Below, piece after piece: positions 25,360 through 34,381 of a stretch of 64,000 bases of DNA. The stretch spans positions 1,736,001-1,800,000 of the forward strand of contig CAVRWL010000003.1 of NCBI GenBank assembly GCA_963724945.1, in the 5' to 3' direction. Position numbers and translations under genes: made by a program. The DNA is from Hyphomicrobium_A sp963724945. Its GTDB lineage: Bacteria > Pseudomonadota > Alphaproteobacteria > Rhizobiales > Hyphomicrobiaceae. The notes beneath the pieces were generated by a model, which was given only the letters and a program-made list of their open reading frames with translations, made no database searches and was not told the DNA's origin. Numbering within the stretch: the first letter of the stretch is position 1; each line of letters starts with the position of its first letter.

Positions 25360-25633
25360 GGCCGATACGCGCGCACTCTTTATTGTGACCGCCGTATATG
25401 GTCCGCCGCGCGCCGCCCCTCGCTGGCCTGAAGCGATGTGACGACTTTGCCAGACTTTGCCGCCTTTGATCCTTTGTCAACTGCGGCCTTCACCGAAAAG
25501 CCGCCGCCCCCCGCCTCTGGCAGGCAGCCTCAGGGCGCCGACCGCGCTCGCCGGCATGGCTGGCGGTGTTTGTCGTCGCGGGTTTCGCGGCCCTGCGGCG
25601 GTTCCATCCGCCGGTCTAGTTGCTCGGGCCGTC

Positions 25634-26182
25634 TCAGCGGCTGATGCGCGAGATCTTGGTGCCCTCGAGCGTGAGGTTATACATGAGCCCCTTGGGATCG
25701 AGGATGAAGCCGACGACCGGGCTCGTGATCTTGTTGGTGTCGATCGAGCCACCGATGCCCACGGTGATGATGGCGACCGAGCCGTCAACGCCCACCTTCC
25801 AGCCCGCGGTACGGCGGAACTGATCGAGCGCCTCCGGCGTCATGAACATGATGATGACCGAGCGCTCCTGCACGCCGAGCTGAAAGCCGAACGAGGCTCC
25901 AAGAGTGTTGTAATAGTCGACGGTGCGGCCGTGGATGCGCAGCGCGCCCTCGCCGTACTCGCCGCCGAAGCCGAAGCCGGCTTTGACGACGGAAGGAAAC
26001 ACGAGGATGCCGACGGCCTTGTGAGCGAGCTCGCGCGCGCCGCCGATCCTATGGAAGAAGCGGTCGAGCGTCGCATCGACGCTGACGTCGATATCGTGCG
26101 CGGAGCCGGCCCTGGCGCTGGGCGCCGCGGCGAGGATCGAAAAGAGGCAAAGAAAGGCGAGCGAGAGAGCTGTGCGCGGCAT
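25634..26182 (-). CDS. SYLF-domain (YSC84-like) secreted protein
   Basis: 182 residues from ATG 26182. A signal peptide ends about APSARA-G. The rest is one SYLF domain: 'LDRFFHRIGGARELAHKAVGILVFPSVVKAGFGFGGEYGEGALRIHGRTVDYYNTLGASFGFQLGVQERSVIIMFMTPEALDQFRR' and a C-terminal 'SPVVGFILDPKGLMYNLTLEGTKISRI'. Eukaryotic SYLF domains bind lipids; bacterial secreted ones are predicted envelope proteins of unknown role. Length is typical. Confidence 0.9.
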   Translation of the reverse strand: MPRTALSLAFLCLFSILAAAPSARAGSAHDIDVSVDATLDRFFHRIGGARELAHKAVGILVFPSVVKAGFGFGGEYGEGALRIHGRTVDYYNTLGASFGFQLGVQERSVIIMFMTPEALDQFRRTAGWKVGVDGSVAIITVGIGGSIDTNKITSPVVGFILDPKGLMYNLTLEGTKISRISR

Positions 26183-26228
26183 CGTGTTTCCCCCGGGGTT
26201 TATGGGCGTTGGCCTTGGTGGCCTGCGA

Positions 26229-26534
26229 TCATGGCGAAATTCGAGCTTTTTCCCGCCGGCGCGGCCTGCTCATCTGCGTTCCGGCCCGGCATGCATCTCG
26301 CAGGGCCCGTCCGATACCGGCGAGCAGGCTGCCGAGCGCGAACAGGATGATGACGATGATCTGCAGGTAGTCCTCGACCGGCTCCTTGGCAATTATGAAG
26401 TTGGAGATATCGGCGTCGGAGGTCTTATAGCGGGCCAGCATCGCATCGCGCCTCGTCTCGGTGGCGGTCACCCGTTCTGCCGGTGCGTTCAACTGCTTCA
26501 GAAGCGCGATTTGATTGTCGTAGGCTGCGCCCAA
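26229..26534 (-). CDS. hypothetical small protein with one membrane helix
   Basis: 101 residues from TTG 26534; a TAA lies six codons upstream, so no better start exists in this frame. The first ~55 residues are charged ('LLKQLNAPAERVTATETRRDAMLARYKTSDADISNFI'), then comes one helix (YLQIIVIILFALGSLLAGIG) and a short basic tail. Weak start codon and unknown family keep this tentative; a lost N-terminus through an indel is possible. Confidence 0.4.
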   Translation of the reverse strand: MGAAYDNQIALLKQLNAPAERVTATETRRDAMLARYKTSDADISNFIIAKEPVEDYLQIIVIILFALGSLLAGIGRALRDACRAGTQMSRPRRREKARISP

Positions 26535-26678
26535 TTGAATCTGTGCCCTTTAAGTGCGCATGAGCGGGCAAGACTACGATCTCTGGGCCGCGAGAGAAAC
26601 CCATCGCCTTCGAGCGACTCCGTTAAGCGATTGCTGCAACAAGGCTGCTAGCGTCTGCGCTGTCACGGAGGCTGTGTC

Positions 26679-27533
26679 ATGAGCAGCAGATCGAGCGAGG
26701 CGCTGTCGATCCGCGCGATGCGCGCGGACGAGGTCGCGATTGCGCTGGACTGGGCGGCGGCGGAAGGCTGGAACCCGGGTCTCGGCGATGGCAAATGCTT
26801 TGCCGGTGTCGATCCGGGAGGCTTTCTCGTTGGCGAGCACGAGGGCGAGCCCGCCGCCATCATCTCCACCGTCAACTACGATCCCCGCTTCGCCTTCCTC
26901 GGCTTCTACATCGTGCGCCCGGAGATGCGCGGGCGCGGCTTCGGCTTGCGTATGTGGCAGGCCGGGCTCGCGCACGCGGGCGCCCGCACGGTCGGTCTCG
27001 ACGGCGTCGTCGCGCAGCAGGACAACTACCGCAAGTCCGGCTTCAGGCTCGCCTACCGGAGCATCCGCTACGGCGGCGAGCCGATGAGGGCCGGGGCGGC
27101 GGCGGGCGCGATCGTGCCTCTGTCCGAGCTGCCGCTCGATAAAATCGTGGCGGAGGACGCGCGCATCTTTCCGGCGGCGCGGCCTGCCTTCTGGCGCGCC
27201 TGGATCGGCGCGCCGGGCCATCGCGGCGCGGCGCTTATGCGCGTCGGCAGTCTCGCCGCGTGGGGGGTGATCCGGCCCTGCCGCAAGGGCCGCAGGATCG
27301 GGCCGCTTGTCGCGGACGACGGCAAGGCGGCGGCAACGGTGTTTGGCGCGCTGGTGGGAGACGAGCCGGGCGAGGTGTTCATCGACGTGCCTGAGCCCAA
27401 TAGCGCGGCAATCGCGCTGGCGAACGAGCATGGGCTCGCACCGGTGTTCGAGACCGCGCGCATGTACAATGGACCGATCCGGCCGATCGCGCCCGAGCGC
27501 ATCTTTGGTGTGACCTGCCTGGAGCTGGGGTAG
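26679..27533 (+). CDS. GNAT N-acetyltransferase with YitH/HolE-type C-terminal domain
   Basis: 284 residues from ATG 26679. The N-terminal half is a GNAT fold: 'LSIRAMRADEVAIALDWAAAEGWNPGLGD' followed by 'FLGFYIVRPEMRGRGFGLRMW', which holds the acetyl-CoA pyrophosphate-binding R-G-x-G-F-G loop. The C-terminal half is a second acetyltransferase-like domain ('RIGPLVADDGKAAATVFGALVG', 'VFIDVPEPNSAAIALANEHGLAPVFETARMYNG') as in YitH/HolE-type proteins. Substrate unknown. Confidence 0.88.
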   Translation: MSSRSSEALSIRAMRADEVAIALDWAAAEGWNPGLGDGKCFAGVDPGGFLVGEHEGEPAAIISTVNYDPRFAFLGFYIVRPEMRGRGFGLRMWQAGLAHAGARTVGLDGVVAQQDNYRKSGFRLAYRSIRYGGEPMRAGAAAGAIVPLSELPLDKIVAEDARIFPAARPAFWRAWIGAPGHRGAALMRVGSLAAWGVIRPCRKGRRIGPLVADDGKAAATVFGALVGDEPGEVFIDVPEPNSAAIALANEHGLAPVFETARMYNGPIRPIAPERIFGVTCLELG

Positions 27534-27560
27534 TCTCGCGGTGTGGGAAAGGGGGGCGAC

Positions 27561-28044
27561 GTGCGTCGCAGGCAATTCGCGTCGGGCCTTTGTGCGCTCT
27601 GCATGGCCGCGCTGGGCGTCGGCCCGGCAGTGCTTGCCGACGGCTCGTCTAAACCCCACGGCGCTGGCGGCAACTTTTCCGTCTACTACCCGATCATCGC
27701 GAAATACAACAAGAAGTGGCGAGCGGTTCCGCATCGAGGGCGCGTGCCGCTCGGCCTGCACGCTGTTCCTGTCGATCCGCAACGTGTGCGTCGACCGCTC
27801 AGCGTTCCTGTCGTTTCACGCCGGGCCCGACCGCAAGACGCACAAGTGGGTGCGCAACTCCTCATCGACGCGGGCGATGCTCTCCGCCTACAAGCCGAAG
27901 CTGCGCAAGTATCTCCTCGACGGGCACCACGTGGATTCGCGCGCCTACTTCACGCTCAAGGGCGCCACCCTGATCGACAAGTTCGGGTATCGCCAATGCC
28001 CGCCGCCGAAGCCGGATCTGCCAGTCAAACGCGACCGACCCTAG
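27561..28044 (+). pseudogene. secreted ClpP-fold-like protein (COG3904-like), frameshifted
   Basis: GTG 27561 (AAAGGGGGG just upstream) begins MRRRQFASGLCALCMAALG, a signal peptide ending VLA-D. The frame runs to about 27715, after which the protein continues in the +1 frame as 'SGERFRIEGACRSACTLFLSIRNVCVDRSAFLSFHAGPDRKTHKW' to the TAG at 28042-28044. Removing one base near 27711-27718 gives a 160-residue protein. The GACRSACTLFLS and late cysteine pattern is like the predicted periplasmic COG3904 group, distantly resembling serine-protease-like crotonase folds. Probably intact in the organism. Confidence 0.6.
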
Positions 28045-28066
28045 ATTTGCTCGGCCTCACGCGCCA

Positions 28067-28513
28067 CTACACGCCGGCTCTGGCGGCCAGGACGATCCAG
28101 AGCGCAGCCAGGGCAGCAAAATAGAAAAAGCCCGCAAAGGTGATGGTGCGCGCGCGTCTGATCTCAGGCGCCGCCGCGGCATCCACGCTCGTGAACAGGG
28201 AGAAGAGGTCGAACAGGGTGAAGACGGCGCCGAGAAGGGACTTCGCGACGCTTCGCTCCTTTCCGATGGCGTAAGCCTGCAGCCGCATGAGGCTCGACGT
28301 CCACCAGAAGATCGGAAAGAACAGGATTGCGTTCAGCACCATGAAGACGGTCCGGGTCGGAAGGCCGAACGGGCACTCGCCGGCGACGCCGACTTGCGCC
28401 TTCGTCACCTCGGGATCGAGGTTCACGCCAATGAAGATGGCGTAGACCGCCAGCGACAAGACGAACGCGGCGCGCGCTTTCCTCTTCTGTAGCTCGTCGG
28501 GAGCGATCGCCAT
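28067..28513 (-). CDS. hypothetical integral membrane protein
   Basis: 148 residues from ATG 28513. Starts with a charged segment (MAIAPDELQKRKARAAF) and contains three or four membrane helices: 'AAFVLSLAVYAIFIGV', 'VFMVLNAILFFPIFWWTSSL', 'SLLGAVFTLFDLFSLF', 'TITFAGFFYFAALAALWIVLAA'. No family recognised. It lies nine bases downstream of the toxin gene on the same strand and is probably read through from it. Confidence 0.65.
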   Translation of the reverse strand: MAIAPDELQKRKARAAFVLSLAVYAIFIGVNLDPEVTKAQVGVAGECPFGLPTRTVFMVLNAILFFPIFWWTSSLMRLQAYAIGKERSVAKSLLGAVFTLFDLFSLFTSVDAAAAPEIRRARTITFAGFFYFAALAALWIVLAARAGV

Positions 28514-28521
28514 GGCCGCGA

Positions 28522-28812
28522 CTAGAGTTCACTCGGGTCGAGCGGCTCGCGTGCGCCGTGCCTGATGTGGAGAATGGCCACGGTGTCCGCGAGCACTGCA
28601 TAGAAGATCAGATACGGGTAGCGCGTGAGGGGCAGAACCCGGACGCCGGGCTCGTCGGTGGCGCGGCCCAGAAGCGGAAAATCGCCAAGCCGGTCGATGG
28701 TGGCCGCGATGTGCTGGCGCACCTGCTCTGCCCCGACTGGGCTGCGTTCGACGAGGTAGGCGCGGATGTCTTCGAGATCACGAACGGCACGCGAGGCGAG
28801 CCTAACCCTCAT
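28522..28812 (-). CDS. type II toxin, RelE/ParE family
   Basis: 96 residues from ATG 28812. The ParE pattern is complete: 'LASRAVRDLEDIRAYLVERSP', 'IAATIDRLGDFPLLGRATDEPGVRVLPLTRYPYLIFYAVLADTVAILHIRHGARE'. ParE toxins act on DNA gyrase, RelE-type toxins cut mRNA; the LTRYPYLIFY and HIRHG features favour ParE. The start overlaps the antitoxin stop (ATGA), as usual for such modules. Confidence 0.88.
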   Translation of the reverse strand: MRVRLASRAVRDLEDIRAYLVERSPVGAEQVRQHIAATIDRLGDFPLLGRATDEPGVRVLPLTRYPYLIFYAVLADTVAILHIRHGAREPLDPSEL

Positions 28813-29036
28813 GCCCAGGGTCGACGGAGCGCGGCGCGCACCTCGTCATCGGAGGCGAACGCGTTTGCGCGCGCGCGAGCGAGCGCTTCGCGCACGGCGA
28901 CCCGCTCCTCGTCCGTCAAGGGATAGACGCCCTGCTCGCCGGCGGTGAGCTGCTCGAGCAACTCGGCCGCAACTTCCTGCTTCTGCTCGGGCAGGCGCAG
29001 CACCTTGGCGAGTGCGTCCTCAAGGGCTTTGTTCAT
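28809..29036 (-). CDS. antitoxin partner of the ParE-like toxin
   Basis: 75 residues from ATG 29036. An N-terminal helical part (MNKALEDALAKVLRLPEQKQEVAAELLEQL) and an end 'LTDEERVAVREALARARANAFASDDEVRAALRRPW', the toxin-wrapping tail often seen in ParE-cognate antitoxins. It is placed first and overlaps the toxin by four bases, so the pair is made in the order antitoxin then toxin. No DNA-binding motif stands out, so autoregulation is uncertain. Confidence 0.8.
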   Translation of the reverse strand: MNKALEDALAKVLRLPEQKQEVAAELLEQLTAGEQGVYPLTDEERVAVREALARARANAFASDDEVRAALRRPWA

Positions 29037-29068
29037 AGGGCCAGACTATCAGCTCGGCTGACGCGCGA

Positions 29069-31057
<1,989 letters not shown>

Positions 31058-31086
31058 GGGGGGACCTCGCAGGGGCGAAGGTTGCG

Positions 31087-31479
31087 TCAGGCCGCCGGCA
31101 CGTAGCCGAAGTAGGTGAGCACGCCGCCGAGCACCAAGACGACGATGGCGGTCAGCATCAGGATGTTGGTATTGCGCGCATAGCGCGCGGCGCGGTCGGC
31201 GACGAGCTTGGGCAAGGCGACGCGCACCGCACCCTTGATCAGGCTCGCCCAGCCGAGGACGGTGATGATGACCGGCCAGCGCCACTCCCAATCGTTGTGG
31301 AACGTGACGATGAGGAGCCCGAGCAGCAGCGCCGTCGTCCCCGCCATGTAGATCGAGAGCGGGCTTGCCCCGAAGTCGGCGACCATGCGCCGGTAGTGCT
31401 CGAGGTTGATGAAGATGCCGGCGCCGATAATGAGAAACAGCGGCCCCATGATCTTGGCGAAGATGATGGACGTCTCCAT
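31087..31479 (-). CDS. small membrane protein under the TPP riboswitch (copy B)
   Basis: 130 residues from ATG 31479, with AGGAGAG upstream. Four membrane helices: 'IMGPLFLIIGAGIFINLEHY', 'LSIYMAGTTALLLGLLIVTFH', 'WRWPVIITVLGWASLIKG' and 'ILMLTAIVVLVLGGVLTYFGYV'. It lies between the TPP riboswitch (31586-31688) and thiC (29-base gap), so it is in the thiamine regulon. It is paralogous to the protein at 31749-32162 (shared 'HN.WEW.WPV..T..GW...I.G..R...P'). A role in thiamine or HMP transport is an inference from context only. Confidence 0.75.
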   Translation of the reverse strand: METSIIFAKIMGPLFLIIGAGIFINLEHYRRMVADFGASPLSIYMAGTTALLLGLLIVTFHNDWEWRWPVIITVLGWASLIKGAVRVALPKLVADRAARYARNTNILMLTAIVVLVLGGVLTYFGYVPAA

Positions 31480-31585
31480 GATCGTCTCTCCTTGCGCTCA
31501 GCGCCGCAAAATTGCGCCGCGCGATGCGCCCTAGGGCGCCTTGGGCTTGGCGGGGAGATGCCGAGGACGGAGATCGTTGTGCAGT

Positions 31586-31688
31586 CCCGTCCCTTCGCCG
31601 GCATGACCCGGATCAGGTTCGAAGGGTGCTCGCGCGGTTGGATTGGGTTGAGCGCGATCTCAGCCGGATGCCTCCGGCGCCCCTCGGA
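31586..31688 (-). promoter_or_regulatory. TPP riboswitch (thi box)
   Basis: On the minus strand the conserved TPP-aptamer elements occur in order: GGGGCGCC near 31684, GGCTGAGA (31664-31657), AACCC, then GAACCTGATC (31621-31612), CGGGTCATGCC and GGCGAAGGGA (31599-31590). These are the P2/P3 GGCTGAGA and P4/P5 'CTGAT...ATGCC.GCGAAGGGA' signatures of the thi box that binds thiamine pyrophosphate. It precedes the membrane protein gene at 31479 and thiC. A GCGCCCTAGGGCGC palindrome (31526-31539) and a GC-rich stem next to the ribosome site could form the expression platform. Confidence 0.93.
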
Positions 31689-31711
31689 ACGGCGCCAGTG
31701 TGCGCCGTTCC
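31686..31711. repeat. perfect inverted repeat just upstream of the TPP riboswitch
   Basis: GGAACGGCGC (31686-31695), six-base loop, GCGCCGTTCC (31702-31711). No T-run follows on either strand, so it is not a standard terminator. It lies between the stop of membrane copy A and the riboswitch and may close the riboswitch base or block read-through. Confidence 0.5.
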
Positions 31712-31748
31712 GGGTCAACGCGCAAGCGCAAGGCACGTTCCTTGCGGC

Positions 31749-32162
31749 TCAGCGCAGGTAGCCGACGTAGCAAAGCCCCGCGCCGATCAGCCCCTGCACG
31801 ATGCCGCTCGCGGTGAGCAGGCCCGGCTTGTCCAGCATCGACTGGCCGATCGACTTGACGCTGTCGGGAAAGACGATGCGGAACACGCCGCCGATCACCA
31901 GCAGCCAGCCGAAGATGGTGACGACGACGGGCCAGTGCCATTCCCACACGTTGTGCGTCAAGACGATGGCGAGGCCGCCGATGAGCGACAGGACGCCGGT
32001 GAGAAAGATGAGGCCCCGGTGCTCGAGGAAATCGGTGGCCATCTCGCGCATGTTGACCGGGTTGATCAGCAACGCCGCGCTGATAGTCAGAAGAATGGGC
32101 CCCAGCAGACGGGCGAGAAACAGCGAGGTGTCCATGCAGTGCCTCCCCAAATCGTTGCGCAT
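31749..32162 (-). CDS. small membrane protein, paralogue of the riboswitch-linked protein (copy A)
   Basis: 137 residues from ATG 32162, with GGGGAGGC upstream. Four membrane helices: 'LLGPILLTISAALLINPVNM', 'LIFLTGVLSLIGGLAIVLTHN', 'WHWPVVVTIFGWLLVIGGVF', 'LLTASGIVQGLIGAGLCYVGYL'. Clearly paralogous to copy B (31087-31479): both begin M(D/E)TS followed by 'LL/IMGP', and share 'HN.WEW.WPV'. This copy lies upstream of the TPP riboswitch and so escapes it unless transcribed through. Function unknown. Confidence 0.72.
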   Translation of the reverse strand: MRNDLGRHCMDTSLFLARLLGPILLTISAALLINPVNMREMATDFLEHRGLIFLTGVLSLIGGLAIVLTHNVWEWHWPVVVTIFGWLLVIGGVFRIVFPDSVKSIGQSMLDKPGLLTASGIVQGLIGAGLCYVGYLR

Positions 32163-32247
32163 TATGATTTTGCGCGCGGGAGTGTGGACCCCGACCCGAG
32201 GTGTGACAAGGCGCGCTTGAGCGCTTTTCTGTCGAGAAGCTGGGCGG

Positions 32248-34371
32248 CTAGCGCCCCTCGCGCCACCAGGCGAGCGCGATCAGGAGGAGGAGCGCTGAGA
32301 GCGCGGTGAAGCCGGTGAACATCGGCGTCAGCTTCACCCCGCGCGTCACGTAGGCCTCGCGGTCCTTCAAGCCGAGCCAGCCCGAGCCCGCGAGCACCTT
32401 GGCGTTCGCCAACATGGAGATGCGCGGCACGTCGACGGCGGACGGGTTCTTGCGCGTGGCCGCCGCCGACGAGCTCGTCCAGAAGATGCCGCCGCCGGTG
32501 GCGTCGGTGATCGGCTGCAGCTTGGCATCCGTCGCCGTCACCTCGCTCATCTCGATCGGATCGTCGATGCCGGCGTGCGCGACCGCGGTGAGCTCGCCCG
32601 AGTCGGCCTTCGTCTGGGCCTTGTAGAGCCCGGGGATCTTGACGTCGACGCTTCCGCGCCAGACGCCGTCGCCGGCCTTCTGCAGCGTCACCTGCGAGGT
32701 CTCCCCGCCCGGACCCGACAGCGTGACGGGGCCGACCGTGTCCCCCATGGAGCGGCGCTCGAGCGTCAAGTGCAGGCCCTTGGCGGTGGCGATCAGGCGC
32801 TCCTCCTCGAGGTCGGGCTCCTTCATCAGCCAGTGCGACAGCCGCCGCAGCAAATCGCTGTGCGGGCCGCCGCCATCGTAGCCGCGCGCCCACAGCCAGG
32901 CCTGATCCGAAGTGAGGAGGGCAACGCGGCCCTTGCCCTTGTGGTCGAGGATGAGAAGGGGCTCGCCCTCCGCGCCGTCCATCAGCACTCGTCCGTGCTC
33001 GGGCCGCACCTCGACCTGGCGGAACCAGCGTCCCCACGTCGGCGGCGTCGTGGCGGTCCCAGCTCCGGACAGCTCATCCGTCACCGGGTGCTTGCGGCCG
33101 TCCTCGGTCAGCGTCGCCTTGAACGGCTCGGACAGCACGCGGCCCGTGGGCACCGCCGGCAGCACCGGAGAGAGCGGCGTGCGGAACAGACTGAAGTCGC
33201 CGGCGTAGTCGTCGCCGGCGGCAACGAGTAGCGCGCCGCCGTGGTCCTCCACGTAGCGCGCGATGTTGTCGTAGTAAGCGAGCTGCAACAGGCCGCGATG
33301 CTGGTAGCGGTCGAAGATGATGAGATCGAAGTCGTTGATCTTCTCGGAGAACAACTCGCGCGTCGGGAAGGCGATGAGCGAAAGCTGGTTGATCGGCGTG
33401 CCGTCGTGCTTCTCCGGCGGGCGCAGAATCGTGAAGTGCACGAGGTCGACGGCCGCGTCCGACTTCAAGAGGTTGCGCCACGTGCGCTCGCCCGCATGCG
33501 GCTCGCCGGAGACGAGCAGCACGCGCAGGTTCTCGCGCACGCCTTCGGCGGCGATCACGGCGCGGTTGTTGGCGGGGGTGAGCTCGCCGGGCGCGGTGTC
33601 AAGCTCGACCTCGAGGATGTTCTGGCCCGCGTGCGGGAATGGCATCTCGACCGTGACCGGACGGCCGATCGCGGTCGTGATGTGCTCGTCGGGACGCCCC
33701 TCGCGGCGCACATTCAGCGTCACGGGCTCGGACGTGCCGCTGTTCTTGCCCGTCTCGCGCACCACGACCTCGATGTCGCGCGACTGGCCGACGATGCCGT
33801 AGCGCGGCGCCTTGAGGATCTGGATGCGGCGGTCGAACTCGTCGGGCGCGCCGGTCAGAAGCGCGTGCACGGGCGCATCGAAGCCGAGCGCGGCGGCGGA
33901 CGCTGGCACGTCGTGTACCTCGCCGTCCGTCAACATGATGACGCCGGCGAGCCGGTCGGGCGGCGTGTCGGCGAGCGCCTTGTTGAGGTCGGCGAAGAGG
34001 TGGGTGCCTGGCGCCGTGGTATCGCCGGGACGCGAAGCGGGAACCCACTTGACGGTGAGGTTGGGGATCTTCTTGAGCTTCTCCTCGAGTGCGGTCTTGA
34101 CCGCGGCGGTCTGCGCTTTGCGGTCGCCCAGCGTCTGGCTCGCGCTTTCGTCGACGACGACGATCGCCTCGTTTTTGAGGCTCTCGCGCTGCTCCTCGCG
34201 CAAGGTCGGGTTGGCGAGCGCGGCGATGAGGGCTGCGAGCGCGAGTGCGCGCAGTGCTGCGCCGCGCGAGCGGCGCATGAAAAGATAGATGACGAGGAGG
34301 ACGGCGATCGCGACCGCCCCCCAGAAGACGGGAGCAGGCAGCACGGGCGCGAAATCGATCGACCAGCTCAT
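32248..34371 (-). CDS. membrane protein with vWA-like and glutamine-amidotransferase-like domains
   Basis: 707 residues from ATG 34371. N-terminal helices (APVFWGAVAIAVLLVIYLFMRR, GAALRALALAALIAALANP) are followed by a von Willebrand A-like domain with a MIDAS-type start 'AIVVVDESASQTLGD' (DxSxS) and 'GVIMLTDGE', beta-rich segments, and a class I glutamine-amidotransferase-like fold ('LRVLLVSGEPHAGERTWRNLL', 'FDLIIFDRYQHRGLL', 'GGALLVAAGDDYAG') without an obvious catalytic Cys. A C-terminal helix precedes WWREGR. It is the last gene of the moxR-DUF58-DUF4159 operon, ten bases after its neighbour. Likely an envelope-stress or maturation complex with the MoxR ATPase. Confidence 0.82.
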   Translation of the reverse strand: MSWSIDFAPVLPAPVFWGAVAIAVLLVIYLFMRRSRGAALRALALAALIAALANPTLREEQRESLKNEAIVVVDESASQTLGDRKAQTAAVKTALEEKLKKIPNLTVKWVPASRPGDTTAPGTHLFADLNKALADTPPDRLAGVIMLTDGEVHDVPASAAALGFDAPVHALLTGAPDEFDRRIQILKAPRYGIVGQSRDIEVVVRETGKNSGTSEPVTLNVRREGRPDEHITTAIGRPVTVEMPFPHAGQNILEVELDTAPGELTPANNRAVIAAEGVRENLRVLLVSGEPHAGERTWRNLLKSDAAVDLVHFTILRPPEKHDGTPINQLSLIAFPTRELFSEKINDFDLIIFDRYQHRGLLQLAYYDNIARYVEDHGGALLVAAGDDYAGDFSLFRTPLSPVLPAVPTGRVLSEPFKATLTEDGRKHPVTDELSGAGTATTPPTWGRWFRQVEVRPEHGRVLMDGAEGEPLLILDHKGKGRVALLTSDQAWLWARGYDGGGPHSDLLRRLSHWLMKEPDLEEERLIATAKGLHLTLERRSMGDTVGPVTLSGPGGETSQVTLQKAGDGVWRGSVDVKIPGLYKAQTKADSGELTAVAHAGIDDPIEMSEVTATDAKLQPITDATGGGIFWTSSSAAATRKNPSAVDVPRISMLANAKVLAGSGWLGLKDREAYVTRGVKLTPMFTGFTALSALLLLIALAWWREGR

Positions 34372-34381
34372 GCCCGGTTCC

